Shown here: positions 20,122-28,763 of the stretch, piece after piece
How the letters are laid out: each line of letters starts with the position of its first letter
Numbering within the stretch: position 1 is the first letter of the stretch
Assembly: GCF_946892675.1 (NCBI RefSeq)
Contig: NZ_CAMPOV010000001.1
Coordinates: 2,082,033 to 2,146,032, forward strand
Source of the DNA: Arthrobacter sp. Marseille-P9274
GTDB taxonomy: Bacteria > Actinomycetota > Actinomycetes > Actinomycetales > Micrococcaceae
Reading direction: 5' to 3'
Length of the DNA: 64,000 bases
The notes under the pieces: generated by a model
Told to the model about the DNA's origin: nothing
Seen by the model: only the letters and a program-made list of their open reading frames with translations
Database searches by the model: none
Program-made: the position numbers and the translations under genes

Positions 20122-21852
20122 CTAGCCGGGGAAGGTCGGGTCCTGCACCACCGGCTGCGACTGCGGCGCCCAGCTGTTGCCGACCCTGATGTAGAGAGTG
20201 CGCGAGGTCTGCGCGTAGACATCCTGGTCGCCGTTGCCCGCGCTGATTTCCAGCATGCCGTCCAGCGGTGCCATCCGCTGCGACGTTCCATTGAAGTGCA
20301 GGATCTCGGCGGTCACCGGCTCCTTGTCGGAAGCCTCCATCACGATCACCGTGGATTCTCCTGCCCAGACGCCCGAGTCGACCGGAACCGAGGGGTGCAG
20401 CGCGACCGGGGTGTTGATGCTGCGCGGCTGTCCGTTCTGGTCTCGAACGACGCCGGCAATATAGGCCCTGGAGGTATCCCCCGTCCGCGCGATGATGAGC
20501 GCGCGGGCACCTTCCCGGGAGATCCTCAATTCGGTCACGGTGCGTTCGGACAGCCACTGGGCGCTGATGCTGATGCGGGACGCTTCCTCGTCCGGCGCGG
20601 CTGCGTAGACTTCACCGCTGCCGTCGCCGGCGGCTGTCCAGACCCAGCCGAAGGGGTCCATGCTCGGGTGCGTCAACGCGGAGCCTGACGCGGCTTGCCG
20701 CACCCGCCGGTCGGCACCGATGACGTACATTCTGTTCCGGTCTTCGTTGAGGAAGGCGAACCGCTGCTGGTCCAGCGACATTGCCGGAGCGCGCGGAGAG
20801 AACTCGGCGACGGACGGCAAGCCCTTCGGCTCGACGGGGCGGGAGCCTTCGTAGAAGACCAGTTCGCCATCCAGCACGGCCACCTGCGTGCTGCCCACGG
20901 CCGGCCCGGCCACCGCCGGTTTGAACGCCGGATCCGGTGCAGGGCCAAGGTCCACCTCGCGCTGGTCGACGGTCATGTTGACCGTGCTGACGGTGTTGAG
21001 TTCCCCCAGAGTCAGCTCCAGTTGCTGCTGCATCTGCTGCCGCCGCAGGAACGTCGTGCCAGCCAGGACCTCCGAGGACAGGTCCACCGTCGCGGCGCCG
21101 CTCTCCACCGGAACGGCCCGCCTGACCAAGGTCGACCCTTCCGGGAAGGCACTGATGACCGCGCCGCTCAGGAAGGGCGCCGGCCCCTCCAGCAGTGCAG
21201 AGACGATCGCCGCGGAGACGCCCTGCCGGCTGGCGAACCAGCGGACATCAGGCACCGCATAGGTGTAAGTCGCGTCGTAGAAATAGAGATCGTGCGGGGA
21301 AAAGAGGGTCTGGAAGTCCACTGTGGAAATCATTGTTCCATCGGGGATTTCCGAAATCCGCCACTGGCCGTCCACCTCGGTGAGCACCACCGGAATGGAT
21401 TCGGTGGCTCCCTCTTCTGCTTCCTGACGCACCCCGAACTCGTCGATCACCGCGGCAACTTCCAACTGCAGCACGAACTCCGTCTCCGACGGTGAGCCGA
21501 CGACATTGACCTCGTTTCGGTAGACGACCGTGCGTTCCACCGGCTGCCACTCCCCCGCCAGCGACGGCGCCAGGAACTCGCGCGCAATCCGGTAGTCGTC
21601 CTGCGTGGCAGGGCTCGCCAGCAGGAACCCGTTGACAACCTCCTTCGGGGAAGCACCCGGCGCCGGTCCCGGCGGGTTGAAGGTGTAGGCCGGCGACTCC
21701 GTTTCCTCCTGCTCCGCCTGGCTGGTGCCAACGGGTCCTGAGAGCGGAATCGAGGAGCACCCGGTCAGCGCCACAATCGCCAGGACAAGTACGACGACGG
21801 TGCGCACCAGGGCGACCGGCCGCGCCTGGCTTTCAACTTTGGTCGGCGCCAC
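20122..21852 (-). CDS. lpqB: Lipoprotein LpqB with GerMN domain, MtrB partner
   Basis: 576 residues. The N-terminus is a lipoprotein signal (VVVLVLAIVALTGCSS) with the lipobox LTGC about residue 31, so the mature protein is membrane-anchored outside the cell. A GerMN domain (about 180-300) is followed by a C-terminal beta-propeller-like LpqB domain. In mycobacteria LpqB interacts with the sensor MtrB and modulates its activity. The GTG at 21852 is chosen because AAGGAGG lies 6 nt upstream; the longer open frame to 21903 lacks that. It overlaps the 3' end of mtrB by 20 bp, so the two are translationally coupled. Confidence 0.93.
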   Translation of the reverse strand: MAPTKVESQARPVALVRTVVVLVLAIVALTGCSSIPLSGPVGTSQAEQEETESPAYTFNPPGPAPGASPKEVVNGFLLASPATQDDYRIAREFLAPSLAGEWQPVERTVVYRNEVNVVGSPSETEFVLQLEVAAVIDEFGVRQEAEEGATESIPVVLTEVDGQWRISEIPDGTMISTVDFQTLFSPHDLYFYDATYTYAVPDVRWFASRQGVSAAIVSALLEGPAPFLSGAVISAFPEGSTLVRRAVPVESGAATVDLSSEVLAGTTFLRRQQMQQQLELTLGELNTVSTVNMTVDQREVDLGPAPDPAFKPAVAGPAVGSTQVAVLDGELVFYEGSRPVEPKGLPSVAEFSPRAPAMSLDQQRFAFLNEDRNRMYVIGADRRVRQAASGSALTHPSMDPFGWVWTAAGDGSGEVYAAAPDEEASRISISAQWLSERTVTELRISREGARALIIARTGDTSRAYIAGVVRDQNGQPRSINTPVALHPSVPVDSGVWAGESTVIVMEASDKEPVTAEILHFNGTSQRMAPLDGMLEISAGNGDQDVYAQTSRTLYIRVGNSWAPQSQPVVQDPTFPG

Positions 21853-23530
21853 TGGGTTCCTCCTTTTTTGTTCGTACCGGTGCCTGGTCTGTTTCCGGTT
21901 CATCCGCCGTGGCGGACATCCGCGGCGGCGGCAGGGGCAGGGGTGAGTTGGTCAGGGCGGAGTCGCGGCGGCGGGGCAATGTCAGCCGGAAGCATGAACC
22001 CGCCCCCGGCTCGCCCCATGCCTGCAGCCAGCCGTCGTGCAGCCGGGCGTCCTCGGTGGCAATGGAGAGGCCGAGCCCGCTGCCGCCCGTGGTGCGGGCC
22101 CGCGCCGGATCGGCGCGCCAGAACCGGTCGAACACCCGGGAGGCCTCCATCGCCGTCATGCCGATGCCATGGTCGCGGACCGCGATGGCCACCGCGTCGT
22201 CGTCGGCCGCCACCAGCACCTCCACTGGCCTGCCCTCGCCGTGCTCAAGTGCGTTGACGATCAGGTTACGCAGGATCCGGTCGATCCGGCGGGGGTCCAT
22301 GTCCACCACGCACTCGGACACCTCGGTGTGCAGTTCGAGACTGGAACCGTACGTCACGGCCAGCGGCTGAGCCCCTTCCATGGCGTGGTGGACCACGTCC
22401 AGGATCTCGGTCGGCTCCGCGTCGAGGACCGCCGCGCCGGCATCGAACCGCGAGATCTCCAGCAGGTCCGCCAGCAGCGCCTGGAAACGCTCCACCTGGT
22501 TGTACAGCAGCTCCGCCGAACGAGCATTGATCGGGTCGAATTCGTCCCGGGCGTCGTAGAGAACCTCCGCTGCCATCCGCACGGTCGTCAGCGGAGTCCG
22601 CAGCTCGTGCGAGACATCGGAGACGAAGCGCTGCTGCATCTCGGACAGCGTCGCCAGCTGGGTGATCTGTTCCTGCAGGCTGCCGGCCATCCTGTTGAAG
22701 GACGAACCCAGGCGGGCAAGTTCGTCGTCGCCCCTTACCTGCAACCGCTCCTCCAACTGCCCCGCCGCGAGTTTCTCCGCCGCGGTCGCCGCCTGGCTCA
22801 CCGGATGGACCACAGCCCTGGTCAGCAGCCAGACGATGCCGCCGGTGAGCGCCAGCAGCAGCAGTCCGCCGATCCACAGGACCCGGTGGATGTAGTCCAG
22901 CGTGTCCTGGACCGACGAGAGATCGTAGATGAGATACAGCGCGTAGGTATTGCCCGGAGGCAGGTTGACCTGGGTGCCGAAGGCGATCGCGGGAACATCC
23001 TTGTCCCCCACCGGCAGTGACATCGGTTGCCGGTACTGGCCCGTCCCCGAAATGACCGCCTGGCTCAGCCCTTCGGGAATGACATTGGCAGTGATGCTGG
23101 TGTTCGACTGGGTCGCCACGTAAAGGTTCTGCGCGTTCCGCATGGGCGTCAGCAGGTAGTAGCGCGGGGTGCCCGAGGCCGTCCCCTCCAGCAACTTCAG
23201 TGTGTCCGAGACCATGCTGGTCACGGTGGCGCGGTCGCTGGCCGCGGAGCTCTCGAAAATGCCCTGGACCTGGTTCAGCGACTGGCGGGACTCGGCCTCG
23301 GCCTGCTGCACGCGGTCCAGGTAGAGACCGGCAGCGATCTGGCTGGACAGGAATGCGCCGACACCAAGGAACGCGAAGGCGGTCAGCAGCACGGTTGCCG
23401 TCACGGTCCGGAACTGCAGCGAGCGCCGCCACCGCGCGACGACGTGGTGCCAGCCGCGGCGGAGAGCACGCCAGAAGCGGGCGGCTGCCGCCTTCAGCCC
23501 CTTAATCCATTTTGCGAAGGCAGATTTCAA
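21833..23530 (-). CDS. mtrB: Sensor histidine kinase MtrB
   Basis: 565 residues. Two membrane helices (about 41-62 and 218-238) frame an extracytoplasmic sensor of about 155 residues. A HAMP domain (239-290), a HisKA domain with SHELRTPL (H308) and an HATPase domain (NLIVNALEHGEG, DHGIGM, GGSGLGLSI) follow. MtrB controls MtrA in cell-wall and division gene regulation. The start is a TTG directly after the mtrA TAG stop; no better codon is nearby and the residues that follow match the basic N-termini of homologues. The proline-rich last 30 residues are encoded across the lpqB start. Confidence 0.95.
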   Translation of the reverse strand: MKSAFAKWIKGLKAAAARFWRALRRGWHHVVARWRRSLQFRTVTATVLLTAFAFLGVGAFLSSQIAAGLYLDRVQQAEAESRQSLNQVQGIFESSAASDRATVTSMVSDTLKLLEGTASGTPRYYLLTPMRNAQNLYVATQSNTSITANVIPEGLSQAVISGTGQYRQPMSLPVGDKDVPAIAFGTQVNLPPGNTYALYLIYDLSSVQDTLDYIHRVLWIGGLLLLALTGGIVWLLTRAVVHPVSQAATAAEKLAAGQLEERLQVRGDDELARLGSSFNRMAGSLQEQITQLATLSEMQQRFVSDVSHELRTPLTTVRMAAEVLYDARDEFDPINARSAELLYNQVERFQALLADLLEISRFDAGAAVLDAEPTEILDVVHHAMEGAQPLAVTYGSSLELHTEVSECVVDMDPRRIDRILRNLIVNALEHGEGRPVEVLVAADDDAVAIAVRDHGIGMTAMEASRVFDRFWRADPARARTTGGSGLGLSIATEDARLHDGWLQAWGEPGAGSCFRLTLPRRRDSALTNSPLPLPPPRMSATADEPETDQAPVRTKKEEPSGADQS

Positions 23531-24208
23531 CTAGCTCTGGCCGGCTTTATAACCCACACCGCGAACCGTCAGCACGACCTCCGGCGCCTCCGGATCGCGT
23601 TCGATCTTGGAGCGCAGCCGCTGGACATGGACATTGACCAGGCGGGTGTCTGCGGCGTGGCGGTAGCCCCAGACCTGCTCCAGGAGTAGTTCGCGGGTGA
23701 AAACCTGCCAGGGCTTGCGGGCCAGCGCAACCAGCAGGTCGAATTCGAGCGGGGTCAGCGAAATCCGCTCATCGCCGCGATGAACGACGTGGCCGGCGAC
23801 GTCGATGACGACGTCGGCAATCCGCAACGTCTCCGGAGCGCGCTGGTCGCCGGGACGAAGGCGGGCGCGGACCCGCGCAACCAGTTCGGCGGGCTTGAAC
23901 GGCTTCGGTACATAGTCGTCAGCGCCGGACTCCAGGCCGCGGACGACGTCGGAGGTGTCCGACTTCGCCGTCAGCATCACGATCGGCACGTCCGACTCGC
24001 CGCGGATCTGCCGGCATACTTCGATCCCGTCCATGCCGGGCAGCATGAGGTCGAGCAGCACAAGGTCAGGCTTGCTGTTGCGGAACACGTCGAGTGCCTG
24101 GCCGCCGTCCGCGCAGAAGACGGGTTCGAATCCGTCATTGCGCAGCACGATGCCGATCATCTCGGCCAGTGCCTCATCATCGTCTACAACGAGTATGCGT
24201 GCCTTCAT
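23531..24208 (-). CDS. mtrA: Response regulator MtrA (OmpR family)
   Basis: 225 residues: a receiver domain with the acidic pair D9/D10 and phosphoacceptor D53 (LVLLDLMLPGMDG), and an OmpR-type winged helix ending VVLTVRGVGYKAGQS. The near-invariant MtrA stretch ISLTPLEFDLLVALARKPWQVFTRELLLEQVWGYRH (about 150-185) identifies it. MtrA binds promoters of cell-wall hydrolases and dnaA-region genes. The ATG for MKARIL is used as in homologues; an in-frame GTG at 24229 is possible. It heads the mtrA-mtrB-lpqB operon. The adenosylhomocysteinase gene that flanks mtrA in mycobacteria is absent here. Confidence 0.96.
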   Translation of the reverse strand: MKARILVVDDDEALAEMIGIVLRNDGFEPVFCADGGQALDVFRNSKPDLVLLDLMLPGMDGIEVCRQIRGESDVPIVMLTAKSDTSDVVRGLESGADDYVPKPFKPAELVARVRARLRPGDQRAPETLRIADVVIDVAGHVVHRGDERISLTPLEFDLLVALARKPWQVFTRELLLEQVWGYRHAADTRLVNVHVQRLRSKIERDPEAPEVVLTVRGVGYKAGQS

Positions 24209-24460
24209 GACTCCATAATCCCCTATCACCCGGCACAGCGCCGCTTCCAGCGCACCGTTATCGTGTCTGCGGGCAACAGAGACGCCGGTCGGCTGCGTGA
24301 AGTTGGCAGACTGAAACTATAGGCTGTTGTCAGGCCGGGAATTGCCGGCCACTCAGGATTCTGCCACAAGGACGACGGCGGCCCGCGGCTTACGCGCCTG
24401 CGGGTCCCTCATGCGGCATGCAGTCAATGGGTTCAAACGCGGCCAGCAAGGGGAACGGTC

Positions 24461-25822
24461 ATGGGGCAGCCATCGGACGACGACGGCAGGACGCCGCAGC
24501 CACCAGTCGGCGGCTGGCAGGCGCCCGGGCAGCCGGATTCCGGAACCCCGGCGGCGCCCCAAGGGGACCGGCCCGCGCCCCAGCCCGGCCAGCCGGCAGA
24601 GTGGAGCCGGCCTGGCCAGCAGCCGCCCGCACCGCAGTGGGGGCAGCAGCCGCAATGGGGGCAGCCCGCACATCAGCCCGGCCAACCGGCACAGTGGGGC
24701 CAGCAGCCGCAGTGGGGCGGCCCCTACCAGCCCTGGGGCGCGCCGCAGAACGCGCCGCAGAATCCCTACAGCGGTTACACCGGCTACGTCGCTCCGCCTA
24801 AACCGGGCGTCATCCCGCTCAGGCCGCTGGGTGTGGGCGAAATCCTCGACGGCGCCTTCCAGGCTGCGCGCAAGAACGCGGCCGCCGTTTTCGGCAGCGC
24901 CATCCTGCTGCAGATCGTCGTCAGCGTCCTCGCGTGGGCCGTGGGCGGCCTCATCATCTCGCTGCTGGGCGGGCTGCAACTGGTCACCGCGGAAGAGCTG
25001 TCGGACGAATCAGCAGCCGCCCTCGGGCTCTCGGTTATCCTGTCGTCGCTGGTGCTGGGGCTGCTCTCCAGCGTCGGTGTGCTGCTCCTCCAAGGGGTCC
25101 TGGCCATTCCGACGGCGCGGGCCGCCGTGAACCAGAAGACCGGCTTCGCGCTCATGTGGTCGCTGGCCAAGGGGCGCGTCTGGACGCTCGTCGGCATGGG
25201 CCTGCTCTACCTGGTGGCCACCGTCGTCGCCCTTGTGGCCATTGTCGCCGGATCCTTTTTCCTGGCGGACCAGCTCGGCATCACCTCGGTCTGGATCATC
25301 CTGCTGGTCATCCTCGGCCTGACCGTACTGTCCGTCTGGATCGGCGTGAAGCTCATGCTCGCGCCCGCCGTGATCGTGATGGAGCGCGCGGGCCTGGTCC
25401 AGTCCCTGGTCCGGTCGTGGCAGCTGACCAACCGAAGCTGGTGGCGGACGTTCGGCATTATCCTGCTGTGCACCATCATCGTGGGCGTCATCACCTCCGT
25501 CATCAGCACGCCGATCTCGTTCTTCATCGGGCTCGCGGCGCCGGCCATGGGAGACCCGAGCGATCCCGAGGCGATGTTGGCCGCCATGGGCCCCCTGACC
25601 CTGGTATCGATGCTGGTCTCTTCGCTGTTCGCCGCCATCGGCTACGCCTTCCAGGCCGCCGTCATCGCCCTGGTCTACCTCGACCTGCGGATCCGCCGGG
25701 AGGGGTTCGACGTGGTGCTCATGCGTGAGCACGAAGAGGCGGCCGGCCGGCCGACGCGGACGATCCCGGGGCTCGGCGCCGCTTCGGGCTCGGTACCACC
25801 CGGAGCGCCGGACTACCGATGA
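24461..25822 (+). CDS. Multi-pass membrane protein, GPDPase-type membrane domain
   Basis: 453 residues. The first 110 are a low-complexity cytoplasmic tail rich in Gln, Pro and Trp with imperfect repeats around QPQWGQP. From PLRPLGVGEILDGAFQAARKN about six hydrophobic helices follow, matching the membrane domain found at the N-terminus of some glycerophosphodiester phosphodiesterases (PF10110 type), but no catalytic phosphodiesterase domain is present. AAGGGGA precedes the ATG. Its 3' end overlaps the next gene by 4 nt (ATGA), so it opens a five-gene operon with the DUF4129, DUF4350, MoxR and DUF58 genes. It is divergent from mtrA across 252 bp that hold no other gene. Confidence 0.8.
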   Translation: MGQPSDDDGRTPQPPVGGWQAPGQPDSGTPAAPQGDRPAPQPGQPAEWSRPGQQPPAPQWGQQPQWGQPAHQPGQPAQWGQQPQWGGPYQPWGAPQNAPQNPYSGYTGYVAPPKPGVIPLRPLGVGEILDGAFQAARKNAAAVFGSAILLQIVVSVLAWAVGGLIISLLGGLQLVTAEELSDESAAALGLSVILSSLVLGLLSSVGVLLLQGVLAIPTARAAVNQKTGFALMWSLAKGRVWTLVGMGLLYLVATVVALVAIVAGSFFLADQLGITSVWIILLVILGLTVLSVWIGVKLMLAPAVIVMERAGLVQSLVRSWQLTNRSWWRTFGIILLCTIIVGVITSVISTPISFFIGLAAPAMGDPSDPEAMLAAMGPLTLVSMLVSSLFAAIGYAFQAAVIALVYLDLRIRREGFDVVLMREHEEAAGRPTRTIPGLGAASGSVPPGAPDYR

Positions 25823-26463
25823 CGGCTTTCAGCGCGCTGGGCGAGGACGAGGCACGGGAACTGCTGATCCGCGAACTGGCCAAGGACGAATACCAGCAGG
25901 CCAAGCCGGGCCTACTGGACGAGATCCTCCGGAACATCACCGAGTGGTTCACGGACCTGCTCAACTCGCTGCAGGGCGCCAGCCCCAACCTGGGGACGCT
26001 GTTCATCGTCATTGCGGTGCTGCTCGTGATCGGAGCCGCCCTCTGGCTGGTCCGGCCGCGGCGCAACGCCCGGGCAGCGGAAGCGGGACAGGTCTTCGAT
26101 GCCGACCAGGTCCTTTCCGCCGAAGAACACCGCCGGCGGGCCGAGGCGGCCGCGGCACGGGGCGACTGGGACGAGTCGTGCACGGAACGGTTCCGTGCCG
26201 TGGTGCGGTCGCTGGAGGAACGGGCCGTGCTGGCTCGCCAGCCTGGGCAAACGGCTGACGAGGCCGCGCGGGGCATCGGTCCCGCCTTCCCCGCCCTCGC
26301 GGCGGACGTGCTGCAGGCGGCCACGGTTTTCGACGCCGTGCGCTACGGCAAACTGCCCGCGTCGGAGGCCGATTCCCGTGCGGCGGCCCGGCTGGACGGG
26401 CAGCTGCAGGCCAGCCGTCCCGTCCTCAACGCCGATACCCCCGCCATGGAGGTCCCGCGGTGA
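25819..26463 (+). CDS. DUF4129-domain membrane protein
   Basis: 214 residues: a short helical N-terminus (ELLIRELAKDEYQQAKPGLLDEILRNITEWFTDLL), one membrane helix (about 56-75, TLFIVIAVLLVIGAALWLV), and a cytoplasmic DUF4129 domain where RAEAAAARGDWDESCTERFRAVVRSLEERAVL and RQPGQTADEAARG are typical. DUF4129 domains often accompany transglutaminase-like or MoxR/DUF58 systems in actinobacteria. It overlaps both neighbours by 4 nt, so translation runs straight through the operon. Confidence 0.82.
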   Translation: MTAFSALGEDEARELLIRELAKDEYQQAKPGLLDEILRNITEWFTDLLNSLQGASPNLGTLFIVIAVLLVIGAALWLVRPRRNARAAEAGQVFDADQVLSAEEHRRRAEAAAARGDWDESCTERFRAVVRSLEERAVLARQPGQTADEAARGIGPAFPALAADVLQAATVFDAVRYGKLPASEADSRAAARLDGQLQASRPVLNADTPAMEVPR

Positions 26464-27677
26464 GCACCATGGCCCGGCCGGAGGCTACCGAGCAGCCCGG
26501 AACGTACCCCGGTTCCGCGCGGGATACCGCACGGCGCCGCTTCCGCCGATGGCGTTTCTGGATCATCGTCGTCCTGCTGCTGGCAGCCGCCGTCCTGGTC
26601 CGCATGCTCGCCACGCCGGCCTCCGACCGGGACGACCTGTCGCCCGAGAATCCTGCGCCGAATGGTGCCAAAGCGGTCGCCGAGGTTTTGCGGCAGCAGG
26701 GCACCGATGTGGTCGAGACCGACTCTTTGGACGCCACGCTTGGGGCATTGGACGACGGCGGCACGCTGCTTTTCCACGATGCCAACGGCTACCTGGACGA
26801 GGGTCAGCTCGGCGAACTGGCGGACGCCGCCGGACGACTGATCCTGGTCGAGCCGGACTTCCGCCAGCTCCAAACCCTGGCCCCGGGCTTCTCATCCGCC
26901 GGTGTCGTCCCCGAAGAGGGCGCGCCGCTGGCGGCCGAGTGCCGGACCGAGGACGGCGGGACCCCGCCGGCCGCGGCCGTTCCGCAAGGGGCCGGCTCCA
27001 TCACCCGCGGCGGCCTCGCCTACCGCGGACCGGTCATGTGCTTCGGCTTCGAGACCGGCGACCGGCCCGCAGCCTCCTACGCGGCGGCCGCCGACGGCTC
27101 CACGATCGTCCTCGGTGGAGGGCAGGTGCTCTCCAACGACGCGACGGTCCGGGAGGGCAACGCGGCGCTGGCGCTGAATACGTTGGGACGGGACGATCGG
27201 CTGGTCTGGTACCGCCCGTCGCTGGCAGACATCAGCATCGCCGACGAGCCGCAGAGCCCGATGGAGCTGCTCCCGGCCTGGGTCACCCCCGTGATCCTGT
27301 GGCTGCTGGCCGTCGGCGTGCTGGCCATGATCTGGAAGGGACGCCGCCTCGGCCCCCTCGTGGAGGAACCGCTGCCCGTCGTCGTACGTTCGGCCGAAAC
27401 CGCCGCCGGCCGCGCCCGCCTGTACCAGGACTCGAAGTCGCTGGACCGGGCCGCTGCGAACCTGCGGGCGGCCACGCTGACCCGGCTGGCCGCGGAGCTG
27501 CGCCTCGGGACCGGGGCGAACGCGGCTGCCGTGGTCGAGGCCACCGCCCGCCACCTGGGGCGTCCGGTACCGGACCTGGATGGGCTGCTCCGTACCTTTG
27601 TCCCCCGCACCGAGTCCCAACTGGTGGACTGGGCACAGAACCTGCAACAGCTAGAGGAAGAGGTTACCGACCGATGA
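26460..27677 (+). CDS. DUF4350-domain membrane protein
   Basis: 405 residues. A basic N-terminus and first membrane helix (about 34-50, IIVVLLLAAAVLVRML) lead into an extracytoplasmic DUF4350 domain that starts with SPENPAPNGAKAVAEVLRQQGTDV and includes the loop LLFHDANGYL. A second helix follows at about 272-292 (WVTPVILWLLAVGVLAMIW), then a cytoplasmic helical tail. The start is GTG overlapping the previous stop (GTGA). The fold of DUF4350 resembles proteins that bind small ligands in gliding/ABC contexts, but a function is not known. It is the third gene of the MoxR operon. Confidence 0.82.
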   Translation: MSTMARPEATEQPGTYPGSARDTARRRFRRWRFWIIVVLLLAAAVLVRMLATPASDRDDLSPENPAPNGAKAVAEVLRQQGTDVVETDSLDATLGALDDGGTLLFHDANGYLDEGQLGELADAAGRLILVEPDFRQLQTLAPGFSSAGVVPEEGAPLAAECRTEDGGTPPAAAVPQGAGSITRGGLAYRGPVMCFGFETGDRPAASYAAAADGSTIVLGGGQVLSNDATVREGNAALALNTLGRDDRLVWYRPSLADISIADEPQSPMELLPAWVTPVILWLLAVGVLAMIWKGRRLGPLVEEPLPVVVRSAETAAGRARLYQDSKSLDRAAANLRAATLTRLAAELRLGTGANAAAVVEATARHLGRPVPDLDGLLRTFVPRTESQLVDWAQNLQQLEEEVTDR

Positions 27678-28750
27678 GTGAGCATCCGCAGCACGCTGCC
27701 GGAATGACGGCGCAGCCGCCGCTGGATGAACCGGCGGACTCTGGCTGGAGCGAAACACGCGATTCCCGCGCGGGAGCCGCCGCTGCCGGCACGCCTTCCG
27801 ATGACCGGCTCCGGCAGGCCCTGCTGGACGTCCGGGCGGAAGTGGCCAAGTCGGTCGTCGGCCAGGACGGCACGGTCACGGGCCTGCTGATCGCGCTGCT
27901 CTCGCACGGCCACGTGCTGCTCGAGGGCGTGCCTGGCGTCGCCAAGACGCTGCTGATCCGCACGCTCTCCGCCACGCTCAGCCTGGACACCAAACGCGTC
28001 CAGTTCACCCCGGACCTGATGCCCGGCGATGTCACGGGTTCGCTGATCTACGACTCCCACACCGCGGAGTTCGTCTTCCGCGAGGGACCGGTGTTCACCA
28101 ACATCCTGCTGGCCGACGAGATCAACCGCACTCCCCCGAAGACGCAGGCGTCGCTGCTGGAGGCGATGGAGGAGCGGCAGGTCTCGGTGGACGGCGTGCC
28201 GCGCAGGCTGCCGGAGCCGTTCATCGTGGCCGCGACCCAGAATCCCATCGAGTACGAGGGGACCTACCCGCTGCCGGAGGCGCAGCTGGACCGCTTCCTG
28301 CTGAAGCTGACGATGGACCTGCCCGACCGGGAGTCCGAGATCGAGATCATCCGGCGGCACAGCCTCGGCTTCGACCCCCGGAACCTGAAGGCGGCCGGCG
28401 TGCGCCCGGTGGCGTCCGCAGAGGACCTGGCACAGGCCCGCGCCGCCGTGTCCCGCGTGAGCATCGCCCCGGAGGTGCTTGGCTACATCGTGGACCTGGT
28501 CCGCGCCACCCGGTCCGCGCCCAGCTTCCAGCTGGGCGTCTCGCCGCGCGGGGCAACGGCCCTGCTGAACACCTCGAGGGCGTGGGCCTGGCTCAACGGC
28601 CGCAGCTTCGTGACGCCGGACGATGTGAAGGCGCTGACGCTGCCCGCGCTGCGCCACCGCGTGGGGCTGCGCCCGGAAGCGGAGATGGACGGCGTCCGCA
28701 TCGACGACGTACTGAACAGCATCCTGGCCACCGTGCCGGTTCCGCGCTGA
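27674..28750 (+). CDS. MoxR-family AAA+ ATPase
   Basis: 358 residues. After a 50-residue disordered start come the AAA+ elements: Walker A GVPGVAKT, Walker B ILLADEINRTPPKTQ, sensor and arginine-finger region AATQNPIEYEGTYPLPEAQLDRFL, then the C-terminal lid. MoxR ATPases act as chaperone-like remodelling enzymes, usually with a VWA or DUF58 partner, to insert metals or activate other proteins. The ATG overlaps the stop of the DUF4350 gene (ATGA); the open frame extends far upstream out of phase with the operon and is not coding. The DUF58 partner follows after 13 nt. Confidence 0.92.
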   Translation: MSEHPQHAAGMTAQPPLDEPADSGWSETRDSRAGAAAAGTPSDDRLRQALLDVRAEVAKSVVGQDGTVTGLLIALLSHGHVLLEGVPGVAKTLLIRTLSATLSLDTKRVQFTPDLMPGDVTGSLIYDSHTAEFVFREGPVFTNILLADEINRTPPKTQASLLEAMEERQVSVDGVPRRLPEPFIVAATQNPIEYEGTYPLPEAQLDRFLLKLTMDLPDRESEIEIIRRHSLGFDPRNLKAAGVRPVASAEDLAQARAAVSRVSIAPEVLGYIVDLVRATRSAPSFQLGVSPRGATALLNTSRAWAWLNGRSFVTPDDVKALTLPALRHRVGLRPEAEMDGVRIDDVLNSILATVPVPR

Positions 28751-28763
28751 GCGGCGTGCCTGC

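Noticed and set aside
20052-20291. Extended ComF N-terminus
   Set aside because: It would run into lpqB and is Arg/Ser-rich without homology; the zinc ribbon needs only a start near 20003-20051.
26099-27673. N-terminal extension of the MoxR frame by over 500 residues
   Set aside because: It overlaps DUF4129 and DUF4350 genes in another frame; the ATG at 27674 overlaps the previous stop in the standard operon way.
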